Shown: piece after piece, positions 26,479 to 34,463 of the stretch
How positions within the stretch are numbered: position 1 is the first letter of the stretch
Layout: every line of letters begins with the position of its first letter
NCBI RefSeq assembly: GCF_001027285.1
Contig: NZ_CP011509.1
Span: 7,092,501 to 7,156,500, forward strand
Direction of reading: 5' to 3'
Length of the DNA: 64,000 nucleotides
DNA from: Archangium gephyra
GTDB taxonomy: Bacteria > Myxococcota > Myxococcia > Myxococcales > Myxococcaceae
Notes under the pieces: generated by a model
What the model saw: the letters and a program-made list of their open reading frames with translations, nothing else
Databases searched by the model: none
Told to the model about the DNA's origin: nothing
Position numbers and translations under genes: made by a program

Positions 26479-27675
26479 ATGCTCATCAACATCGAGGACC
26501 TTCGACAGCGTGCCCGCCGCCGGCTTCCCAAGGCCGTCTTCGAGTACGTGGAGAGCGGCGCCGAGGACGGGTACACGCTGAACGCCAACCGGCGTGGCTT
26601 CGAGCGCTACCTCTTCCGCGCGCGCTCGCTCGTCGACGTGAGCGCGAGAGACCAGTCGACCACGGTGCTCGGCCAGAAGCTGTCCACGCCCCTCATCCTC
26701 GGGCCCACGGGGCTCGCGGGGCTGCTGGCGCCCTGGGGTGAGGTGCTCGCCGCGAAGGCCGCCGCCAGCCGGGGCAGCCTCTTCACGCTGAGCACCATGT
26801 CCATCTGCACCATCGAGGAGGTGGCCGCCGCGGCGCCCCCACCCCTCTGGTTCCAGCTCTACGTGTGGAAGGACCGGGGCATCACGCGCTCGCTCGTCGA
26901 GCGGGCCCGGGCCGCCGGCTACCACGCGCTCTGCCTCACCGTGGACGTGCCGGAGATGGGCAACCGCGAGCTCGACCGGCGCAACGGCTTCTCCGTGCCG
27001 CCCCGCCTCACCTTCACCAACGTCCTGGACATCTTCCGGCACCTCGGCTGGGTGCTGCGCATGTCCTCGAGCCCCCGCGCCACCTTCGGCAACTTCATCG
27101 ACACCGGCTCCCTGGCGAAGAAGGACGCCGTCTCCGTGGCCGGCTTCACCAACAGGCAGTTCGATCCGTCCATCTCCTGGAAGGACCTGGAGTGGCTGCG
27201 CTCCATCTGGCCGGGGCCGGTGGTGCTCAAGGGCATCAGCTGCGCCGAGGACGCGCGCCTGGCGGTGGAGCACGGCGTCGAGGCCCTCATCGTGTCCAAC
27301 CATGGTGGCCGGCAGCTCGACTTCCTCCCCGCGGCCATCGACGTGCTGCCCGAGGTCGTCGACGCGGTGCAGGGCCGCGCCGAGGTCATCCTCGACGGCG
27401 GCATCCGCCGCGGCTCCGACGTGGTGAAGGCCATCGCCCTGGGCGCGCGGGCCTGCATGATTGGCCGGCCCTTCCTCTACGGGCTGGCCGCGAACGGACA
27501 GGCCGGCGTGGAGCTCACCCTGGACATCCTCTCCAAGGAGATCGACCGGACGCTCGCGCTCATTGGCCGGCCCCGGCTGTCCGAGCTGGACCGGTCCGCG
27601 CTCCGGATGGACCTGCTGCCCTCCACCACCGAGCCCCGCGCTCCCGCCCTGCGCGTCCTCGACGGAGCGGCCTGA
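26479..27675 (+). CDS. FMN-dependent alpha-hydroxy-acid dehydrogenase (lactate dehydrogenase type)
   Basis: This encodes 398 residues. It opens NIEDLRQRARRRLPKAVFEYVESGAEDG, the family start, with ILGPTGLAGL and FTLSTMSICTIEEV forming the FMN pocket. Substrate contacts appear in LWFQLYVWKDRG and TVDVPEMGNRELDRRNG. The catalytic His and FMN loop are in SNHGGRQLDF, followed by EVILDGGIRRGSDVVKAIALGARACMIG split across the phosphate site. It oxidises L-2-hydroxy acids such as lactate or mandelate; the exact acid is unknown. Length is normal. It lies between the WGR-DUF4132 and kinase genes with no functional link visible. Confidence 0.9.
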   Translation: MLINIEDLRQRARRRLPKAVFEYVESGAEDGYTLNANRRGFERYLFRARSLVDVSARDQSTTVLGQKLSTPLILGPTGLAGLLAPWGEVLAAKAAASRGSLFTLSTMSICTIEEVAAAAPPPLWFQLYVWKDRGITRSLVERARAAGYHALCLTVDVPEMGNRELDRRNGFSVPPRLTFTNVLDIFRHLGWVLRMSSSPRATFGNFIDTGSLAKKDAVSVAGFTNRQFDPSISWKDLEWLRSIWPGPVVLKGISCAEDARLAVEHGVEALIVSNHGGRQLDFLPAAIDVLPEVVDAVQGRAEVILDGGIRRGSDVVKAIALGARACMIGRPFLYGLAANGQAGVELTLDILSKEIDRTLALIGRPRLSELDRSALRMDLLPSTTEPRAPALRVLDGAA

Positions 27676-27817
27676 GCGCGCAGCGTCCTGCCGCCAACAG
27701 GACGCGCACGCCTCGCGACCCGTCCCCCGCCTCCCTGCTATACGGCCAGCGCCGCCAGCGCCATCTCTCCCAACGCCACCGGGACTCCCCAGGGGCGGGC
27801 GCTGTTACGTGGTGCAG

Positions 27818-29815
27818 ATGGACCGCATCTCCTCTTCAGCCAAAGCCCCCTGGGAGGACGAGAGTCAGCTCGTCCATCTGCTCGCCAGCCATACGGTCGA
27901 GGCGTTCTACATGATGGATGTCCAGGGGCGCGTCACCTACGCCAACCCCGCCGCCGAGCGGATGTTCGGCTGGAGCCGGCAGGAGATGCTCGGCCAGGTG
28001 CTGCACGACGTCCTCCATCACCACCACCCCGATGGAAGGCCCTTCCCCATGGACACCTGCCCCCTCGGGAAGGTGATGAGCGAGGGACGGCCCGTCCAGG
28101 CCCACGAAGACCTCTTCATCCATCGCGATGGCTCGTTCATCCCCGTCTACTGCTCCAATGCCCCCATCTTCACCGAGGGCCACATCATGGGTGCGGCCCT
28201 GGTGGTGCATGACATCTCCGCGCGCAAGCGCGCCGAGAAGTCCCAGTCCGAGCAGATGCGGCAGTTCCAGCTCCTGACCGACACCCTTCCCCACCTCGCC
28301 TGGATCTCCGGGCCCGATGGCACCTGCGAGTACACCAACCGGCCCTGGTACGAGTACACCGGCCTGTCGATGGAGGAGTCGCGCGGGTATGGCTGGACGC
28401 GCGCGATCCACCCGGAAGACCTGGCGCGCGTCCTGGAGCACTGGCAGCGGACCCGGAACAATGGCGAGGGCCGGGAGGCCGAGCTCCGGCTGCGCCGGGC
28501 CAGCGATGGGGCGTGGCGATGGTTCATCGCCCGAGCCCAGCCCGCGCGAGCCGCGGACGGAAGCATCCTCCAGTGGATCGGCTCCTGCACCGACATCGAC
28601 GAGCAACGGCGCGCCAGCCAGGAGCGCCTGGAGTTGCTGCGGCGCGTGCAGGCGGCCCACGCGGCGGCCGAGGAGGCCAACCGGCTCAAGGATGACTTCC
28701 TCGCCACCGTGTCCCACGAGCTGCGCACGCCGCTGACGGCGATGCTCGGCTGGCTCCAGCTCCTGCGCTCCGGACGTCTGTCCGAGGAGAAGCGCGCCCG
28801 CGCCCTGGAGACGGTGGAGCGCAATGCCCGCTCCCAGGCCCAGGTCATCGAGGATCTGCTGGACATCTCGCGCATCATCACCGGCAAGCTCCGCCTGGAG
28901 CCCGGCTCCCTGGACATGAGGAACGTGGTGGAGGCCGCGCTCGAGTCCACGCGGCCGCTCGCCGAGACCAAGGGCGTGAAGCTGGAGCTGGAAGCGCCCG
29001 CGGAGCCCCTGCCCATGTGGGGTGACGCCGGGCGGCTCCAGCAGGTGGTGTGGAACCTGCTGAGCAACGCCATCAAGTTCACGCCCCAGGGCGGCCGCAT
29101 CACCGTCCACCTGCGCCCGGTGGACGGCTCGGTGGAGCTGCGGGTGACGGACACCGGCGTGGGCATCTCCCCCGCCTTCCTGCCCCATCTCTTCGAGCGC
29201 TTCCGCCAGCAGGACAGCAGCAGCCGCCGGGCACATGGCGGGCTCGGGCTGGGGCTGGCCATCGTGCACCACCTCGTCGAGTTGCACGGGGGCGAGGTCT
29301 CGGCGCACAGCCCGGGAACGGGCCTGGGCTCCAGCTTCGTCCTGCACCTGCCGCGAGAGCCCCGCCCCACTCCTCCGGCGCCACGTCCAGCCCCCTCGCC
29401 CCAGGAGGACGCGGTGCCGCCGGCCCGCTCCGAGCTCACCGGCCTGCGCCTGCTGCTCGTGGAGGACCAGGAGGACACGCGCGAGATGCTCCGCCTCCTG
29501 CTGGAGGACCACGGGGCCCAGGTCCGCGCGGTGACCTCCGCGGCGGAGGCCCTCCCCTGTCTGCGCGAGTGGCGGCCGGACCTGCTCCTCTCGGACATCG
29601 GCCTGCCCGGGGAGAACGGCTACGAGCTCCTCCAGCGCATCCGGGCCCTGCCCGCCGGAGAGGGCGGACTCACTCCGGCCATCGCGCTCACCGCCTACGC
29701 GCGCGCCGAGGATCGGGAGCGGGCCCTGCGCGCGGGCTTCGACATGCACGTGCCGAAGCCCATCCGGGAGGAGGAGCTGCTCGCCGTCCTCGCCGCCGCG
29801 ACGCCGCGGGGATAG
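27818..29815 (+). CDS. Hybrid sensor histidine kinase (PAS-PAS-HisKA-HATPase-REC)
   Basis: This encodes 665 residues from the ATG at 27818; an open frame further upstream overlaps the preceding gene and is not used. There are no membrane helices. The first PAS domain (about 20-140) contains VEAFYMMDVQGRVTYANPA and ends DISARKRAEK; the second (about 148-275) is a PAS_3/PAC type (GYGWTRAIHPEDLARV, WIGSCTDIDEQRRA). HisKA has SHELRTPLTAM with His300. The ATPase has VWNLLSNAIKFTP, DTGVGI and GLGLGLAIV. A receiver domain closes the protein (about 545-662) with phosphoacceptor Asp593 in LLLSDIGLPG and Lys in VPKPI. Its output partner is not in the window. Confidence 0.9.
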   Translation: MDRISSSAKAPWEDESQLVHLLASHTVEAFYMMDVQGRVTYANPAAERMFGWSRQEMLGQVLHDVLHHHHPDGRPFPMDTCPLGKVMSEGRPVQAHEDLFIHRDGSFIPVYCSNAPIFTEGHIMGAALVVHDISARKRAEKSQSEQMRQFQLLTDTLPHLAWISGPDGTCEYTNRPWYEYTGLSMEESRGYGWTRAIHPEDLARVLEHWQRTRNNGEGREAELRLRRASDGAWRWFIARAQPARAADGSILQWIGSCTDIDEQRRASQERLELLRRVQAAHAAAEEANRLKDDFLATVSHELRTPLTAMLGWLQLLRSGRLSEEKRARALETVERNARSQAQVIEDLLDISRIITGKLRLEPGSLDMRNVVEAALESTRPLAETKGVKLELEAPAEPLPMWGDAGRLQQVVWNLLSNAIKFTPQGGRITVHLRPVDGSVELRVTDTGVGISPAFLPHLFERFRQQDSSSRRAHGGLGLGLAIVHHLVELHGGEVSAHSPGTGLGSSFVLHLPREPRPTPPAPRPAPSPQEDAVPPARSELTGLRLLLVEDQEDTREMLRLLLEDHGAQVRAVTSAAEALPCLREWRPDLLLSDIGLPGENGYELLQRIRALPAGEGGLTPAIALTAYARAEDRERALRAGFDMHVPKPIREEELLAVLAAATPRG

Positions 29816-29876
29816 GACGCGTGATGCCGTAAAGGGACTGGCGCGTCCCGCCGCACTTGGGTACGAGTTGCTCCCG

Positions 29877-31013
29877 ATGGCGACGACCCGGAAGAAGAAC
29901 AGCGCCCCCACCCCGGCCGGCAGCGGCCCGGCGAAGGACGTCCAGCGGCCTCCCGCGGAGACCCTCCACGCGGAGGAGCTCGAGAAGCTGCGTGCGCACG
30001 ATGACGCGCCCAAGCCTCCGGGCTGGAGCATGTCCCTGCACGCGGTGCGCCGCTTCATCCTCGGAGACGAGTCGCTGGGCGTGCAGCGCAAGTTCGTGGG
30101 CAACCCGAGCCTGGTGGACCGGGCCATGGTGACGCTGGCCACCAACCGCGGGTTGATGCTCGTGGGCGAGCCCGGCACGGCCAAGAGCCTGTTGTCCGAG
30201 CTGCTCGCCGCCGCCATCTCCGGCACCTCCACGCTGACCATCCAGGGCGGCGCGTCCGTCACGGAGGATCAGATCAAATACTCGTGGAACTACGCGCTCC
30301 TGGTGTCCGAGGGCCCCACGCCCCGCGCGCTCGTGCCCGCCCCGCTCTACACGGGCATGAAGGAGGGCAAGGTGGTGCGCTTCGAGGAGATCACCCGCTG
30401 CCCCCTCGAGGTGCAGGACTCGCTGCTCTCCATGCTGTCGGACCGGGTGCTGGCGGTGCCGGAGCTGCGGGACGAGGAGGCCATGGTGTTCGCGCGGGAC
30501 GGCTTCAACGTCATCGCCACCGCCAACACGCGGGACCGGGGCGTCAACGAGATGAGCGCGGCGCTCAAGCGGCGCTTCAACTTCGAGACGGTGTTCCCCA
30601 TCGGCGACTTCAACACCGAGCTGTCCCTGGTGCGCAACGAGACGAAGCGGCTGCTGGAGCGCTCGGGAGTGCCGGTGACGCCCTCGGAGGACTTGCTGGA
30701 GGTGCTGGTCACCACGTTCCGCGAGCTACGGGCCGGCGAGACGAGCGACGGCCAGGCGATGGAGCGGTTGACGGCGGTGCTCTCCACGGCGGAGGCCGTG
30801 TCGGTGGCCCACGCGGTGGGCGTGCGCGGCTACTACCTGCGCGGAGATGGAGGCTCGGCGGCGGACCTGGTGGAGACGCTGGCCGGGACCGCGGCGAAGG
30901 ACAGCCCCGAGGATCTCAAGCGGCTGCGTGCGTACCTGGAGCAGCGGGTGGCGCGCCGCAATGGACCCCAATGGCGCGCCCTGTACGAGGCCCGCCACCT
31001 CCTGCCGGGCTGA
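29877..31013 (+). CDS. MoxR-type AAA+ ATPase (YehL-like)
   Basis: This encodes 378 residues from the ATG at 29877. A Walker A GEPGTAKS lies at about 96-103, Walker B is VRFEEITRCPLEVQDSLLSML, and sensor/arginine region is FNVIATANTRDRGVNEMSAALKRRFNF. The DRGVNE insertion is typical of MoxR-family chaperone ATPases. MoxR proteins work with VWA-domain partners to remodel or insert metals into client complexes. It is the first gene of a four-gene operon (spacings 16, -4 and -4 bases) with DUF5682, VWA and SWIM genes, the same set as E. coli yehL-M-P-Q. Confidence 0.92.
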   Translation: MATTRKKNSAPTPAGSGPAKDVQRPPAETLHAEELEKLRAHDDAPKPPGWSMSLHAVRRFILGDESLGVQRKFVGNPSLVDRAMVTLATNRGLMLVGEPGTAKSLLSELLAAAISGTSTLTIQGGASVTEDQIKYSWNYALLVSEGPTPRALVPAPLYTGMKEGKVVRFEEITRCPLEVQDSLLSMLSDRVLAVPELRDEEAMVFARDGFNVIATANTRDRGVNEMSAALKRRFNFETVFPIGDFNTELSLVRNETKRLLERSGVPVTPSEDLLEVLVTTFRELRAGETSDGQAMERLTAVLSTAEAVSVAHAVGVRGYYLRGDGGSAADLVETLAGTAAKDSPEDLKRLRAYLEQRVARRNGPQWRALYEARHLLPG

Positions 31014-31029
31014 CACCGTGGGGGCTGAC

Positions 31030-33342
31030 ATGCAGGGGACTCCGGGCCTCCATGTCGTCGGCGTGCGCCACCACAGCCCGGCGTGTGCCCGCGTCGTGGC
31101 GCACACGCTGCACAAGGTGAAACCCCGCCACGTGCTCATCGAGGGCCCGGCGGATATGAATGACCGCCTGGACGAGCTGCTCCTCCCGCACGAGCTGCCG
31201 CTGGCCGTCTTCAGCAGCTACCGCGACGAGGCGCGGACCCATGCCTCGTGGACGCCCTTCTGCGCCTACTCACCCGAGTGGGTGGCCCTGACGGAGGGCC
31301 AGGCGGCCGGGGCCCAGGTGCGCTTCATGGACCTGCCCGCCTGGGACAAGTCCTTCCATGGCGTGCGCAACCGCTACTCGGACGGCGAGCGCCGCACCAC
31401 CCGGCTCATCGAGACGCTCTGCCGCAAGCTGGGCCTGGAGGGGATGGATGCCCTCTGGGATCACCTCTTCGAGCAGCCGTGCGAGCTGGAGGCATTGGCG
31501 GAGCGGCTGCGCGTCTACTTCGACTCGTACCGCGTCGAGGAGGAGGCCACCGAGAGCGACCACCGGCGCGAGGCCTTCATGCTGGCGCACGTGGAGGCCG
31601 CGCTGGCCCTGGGAGACGGCCCCGTGCTGGTGGTGTGCGGTGGCTTCCACGCGCCCGTGCTCGCGCGGGCCACGGTGAAACCGGGCGCCACCTTCCCCGA
31701 GACGCCGAGCCACCCGTCCGCGCGCAGCTACCTCGTGCCCTACAGCTTCCGCCGCCTGGACTCCTTCACCGGCTACGAGTCCGGCATGCCCTCCCCCGCC
31801 TTCTACCAGGCGGTGTGGGAGCTCGGCCCCGAGAAGGCCCCGGAGCACATGCTGCGCGCCGCCGTCACGCGCTTGCGCGGCCGGGGACAGCACGTCTCCT
31901 CGGCGGATCTCATCGCCGCCTCCGTCATGGCCGAGGGACTCGGACGCCTGCGTGCCCATACGGCCCTGGCGCGCTCGGATCTGCTCGACGGGATGGCGGC
32001 CGCTCTGGTGAAGGATGCGCTCGACGTGGCGCTGCCGTGGACGATGCGCGGCGTCCTCTCTCCGGACACGGATCCACTCCTCGCCGAGGTGCTGCGCGCC
32101 TTCTCCGGCGAGCACACGGGCCGTCTCAGCGACCTCACCCCGAGGCCTCCGCTGCTGGCCGACGTGGAGCGCGTGTTGACCGTCCACGAGCTCCGGCCCC
32201 AGGGGCGCACCCGGAAGGTGGGCGTGGAGCTGCGCGAGCCGGCGCACCTGGAGCGCAGCCGCGCGCTGCACCGGCTGCGGGTGCTCGGCATTCCCGGCTT
32301 CACGCGGGACGCGGGCCCCACCTTCCCCACCGAGCCCGTGCTCCAGGAGTCCTGGACGGTGGCCCCTTCGGAGGACTTCATCTCCTGGGTCATCGAGGCC
32401 TCGGGCTGGGGGCCCACGTTGGAGCAGGCGGCCACCGGACGGCTCGAGGAGGCGCTCAGCACCGCCGGCCCGGACCTGGGCAGGCTCGCGCTGCTGCTCG
32501 CCGAGAGTCTCTTCATCGGCGCGAAGGGCCTGGCGCGGCGCGTGCTCGAGACCGTGGCCACGCAGGCCCTGCACGAGCCGGAGCTCACCCGCCTGGGCCT
32601 GGCCCTGGAGCGGCTGCTCTCCGTCTGGCGCCATGACGTGCTGCTCGGCGCCCAGGGCTCGGCCGACGTGGGTGCCGTCATCAAGGCGGCGTTCGAGCGG
32701 GGACTCTGGTTGCTCGAGCAGCTCGACGGGCCCGCCCTTCCGGCGGACGACGGACACCTGCGCGCCGTGGCCGCGCTGCGCGACACGCTCCGCTTCGCGG
32801 GCCGGGCCCTCGCGCTCGACGAGACACATGCCGCCGCCGTGTTCGAGCGCCGCCTGGCCGATCTCCGTGCACCGCCCGCGGTGAGAGGTGCCGCGCTCGG
32901 AGCGCTCTGGTCCCTGTCCCGCTTCTCCGACGAGGCCAGCGCCGAGGCCGCCGCCATCCGCGCGACCCGGGCCGCTTCACGTCCCGCCACCCTGGGCGAC
33001 TTCCTGGCCGGCCTGTTCCGGCTCGCCCGTGAGCAGGTGGTGCGCGCGCCTCCCGTCACCGCGGTGCTGGACGAGGTGCTCCGCGAGTTGCCCCAGGAGG
33101 ACTTCCTCGTCGCCGTCCCCGCCCTGCGCCTGGCCTTCGGCTTCTTCCCGCCCCAGGAGAAGGAGGACATCGCCCGATCAATCCTCACGCTCCACGGCAA
33201 GGATCCCTCGGGTGCTCGGGCGCTGATCCGCCTCGAGGTGGATCCGGCGCTCGTCGCGGCGGGCACGGCGCTGGACGACGAGGTGGAGCAGGTGCTGGCC
33301 CGCTACGGACTGCTGCGGCCCCCCGAGGGAGGTGCGCGATGA
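31030..33342 (+). CDS. DUF5682 family protein (YehM-like)
   Basis: This encodes 770 residues from the ATG at 31030, 16 bases after the MoxR stop; longer frames overlap it. The N-terminal domain (about 1-260) starts LHVVGVRHHSPACARVV, then HVLIEGPADMNDRLDELL and later VLVVCGGFHAPVL. The spacing GxxHxSP ... E-G-P ... GxHxPV recalls the TraB/TIKI/erythromycin-esterase hydrolase fold, with His and Glu as putative metal ligands; that is inference. The rest is helical, with Ala/Leu-rich repeats (HEAT-like) to the C-terminus. Length resembles E. coli YehM (about 760). Overlap ATGA with the VWA gene implies stoichiometric synthesis. Confidence 0.85.
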   Translation: MQGTPGLHVVGVRHHSPACARVVAHTLHKVKPRHVLIEGPADMNDRLDELLLPHELPLAVFSSYRDEARTHASWTPFCAYSPEWVALTEGQAAGAQVRFMDLPAWDKSFHGVRNRYSDGERRTTRLIETLCRKLGLEGMDALWDHLFEQPCELEALAERLRVYFDSYRVEEEATESDHRREAFMLAHVEAALALGDGPVLVVCGGFHAPVLARATVKPGATFPETPSHPSARSYLVPYSFRRLDSFTGYESGMPSPAFYQAVWELGPEKAPEHMLRAAVTRLRGRGQHVSSADLIAASVMAEGLGRLRAHTALARSDLLDGMAAALVKDALDVALPWTMRGVLSPDTDPLLAEVLRAFSGEHTGRLSDLTPRPPLLADVERVLTVHELRPQGRTRKVGVELREPAHLERSRALHRLRVLGIPGFTRDAGPTFPTEPVLQESWTVAPSEDFISWVIEASGWGPTLEQAATGRLEEALSTAGPDLGRLALLLAESLFIGAKGLARRVLETVATQALHEPELTRLGLALERLLSVWRHDVLLGAQGSADVGAVIKAAFERGLWLLEQLDGPALPADDGHLRAVAALRDTLRFAGRALALDETHAAAVFERRLADLRAPPAVRGAALGALWSLSRFSDEASAEAAAIRATRAASRPATLGDFLAGLFRLAREQVVRAPPVTAVLDEVLRELPQEDFLVAVPALRLAFGFFPPQEKEDIARSILTLHGKDPSGARALIRLEVDPALVAAGTALDDEVEQVLARYGLLRPPEGGAR

Positions 33343-34463
33343 CGATGGATCCCCTGGCGCGCTGGCGCCTCGTGCTCGGTGAGGCGGCGGAGGGAGCGCT
33401 CGGCAACAGCCTGGACGCCCAGGGCCGCGGCATGGACGCGGCGCTCGAGTGGCTGTACGGACGCGAGGGAGACCTCGCCGAGCGCGACGTCCGGGGGCGC
33501 CAGGGAGGCCAGGGCCCCTCCGCGCTCACCGTCCCCGACTGGATCAACGAGGTCCACACCCTCTTCCCCAAGGAGACCATCGAGCGCCTCGAGCGCGACG
33601 CCGTCGAGCGCTACAAGATCGACGAGGTGGTGACACGCGCCGACGTGCTCTCGCGCGTGGAGCCCAACGAGACGCTGCTGCGCGCCGTGCTGCGCACCAA
33701 GCACCTCATGAATCCCGAGGTGCTGGCGGTGGCCCGCCGCATCGTCGAGAAGGTGGTGCGCGCGCTGATGGAGAAGCTGAGCAAGGAGGTCCGCCAGACC
33801 TTCTCGGGCGTGCTCGACCGGCGCCGCCGCTCGCCGCTGAAGGTGGCGCGCAACTTCGACTTCCGGCGCACGCTGCGCGAGAACCTGGACCGCTACTCCC
33901 CCTCCGAGCGCAAGGTCGCCATCGAGCGCGCCTCGTTCTTCTCGCGCACCCGGAAGTACACCGAGCGCTGGCAGGTCATCCTCCTGGTGGATCAATCCGG
34001 GAGCATGACGTCGTCGGTCATCCACTCGGCCGTCACCGCGGCCTGTCTGTGGGGGCTGCCGGGCATCCAGACGCACCTGATCGCCTTCGACACCGCCGTG
34101 GTGGATCTCACCCGCGAGGTGACCGACCCGGTGGAGCTGCTGATGAAGGTGCAGCTCGGAGGAGGCACGGACATCCAGCAGGCGGTGGCCTACGGCGCCC
34201 GGCTCATCGAGGCGCCCCGGCGGAGCATCGTGGTCCTCATCACGGACTTCTACGAGGGCGGCAGCCCCGAGATGCTCGTGCGCCGCGTGAAGGAGCTGTG
34301 CGCCCAGGGGACGAAGGTGCTGGGGCTCGCGGCGCTCGAACCGGACGCGACCCCGAACTATGACCGGGACCTGGCCCGGCGGCTGGTGGACGTGGGCGCC
34401 CACGTGGGAGCGATGACGCCCGGCCAGCTCGCGGCGTGGATCGCCGAGAAGGTGCGCGCATGA
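33339..34463 (+). CDS. VWA-domain protein (YehP-like)
   Basis: This encodes 374 residues; E. coli YehP is about the same size. The N-terminal helical part (1-205) includes FPKETIERLERDAVERY and ends in basic RRRRSPLKVARNFDFR. The von Willebrand A domain begins WQVILLVDQSGSMTSSV with the MIDAS DxSxS at 218-222. GGGTDIQQAV supplies the MIDAS threonine and VVLITDFYEGG the third motif. VWA proteins of this kind are the partners of MoxR ATPases, as in Mg chelatase. It overlaps its upstream neighbour by 4 bases (ATGA) and its downstream neighbour by 4 bases. Confidence 0.92.
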   Translation: MTMDPLARWRLVLGEAAEGALGNSLDAQGRGMDAALEWLYGREGDLAERDVRGRQGGQGPSALTVPDWINEVHTLFPKETIERLERDAVERYKIDEVVTRADVLSRVEPNETLLRAVLRTKHLMNPEVLAVARRIVEKVVRALMEKLSKEVRQTFSGVLDRRRRSPLKVARNFDFRRTLRENLDRYSPSERKVAIERASFFSRTRKYTERWQVILLVDQSGSMTSSVIHSAVTAACLWGLPGIQTHLIAFDTAVVDLTREVTDPVELLMKVQLGGGTDIQQAVAYGARLIEAPRRSIVVLITDFYEGGSPEMLVRRVKELCAQGTKVLGLAALEPDATPNYDRDLARRLVDVGAHVGAMTPGQLAAWIAEKVRA

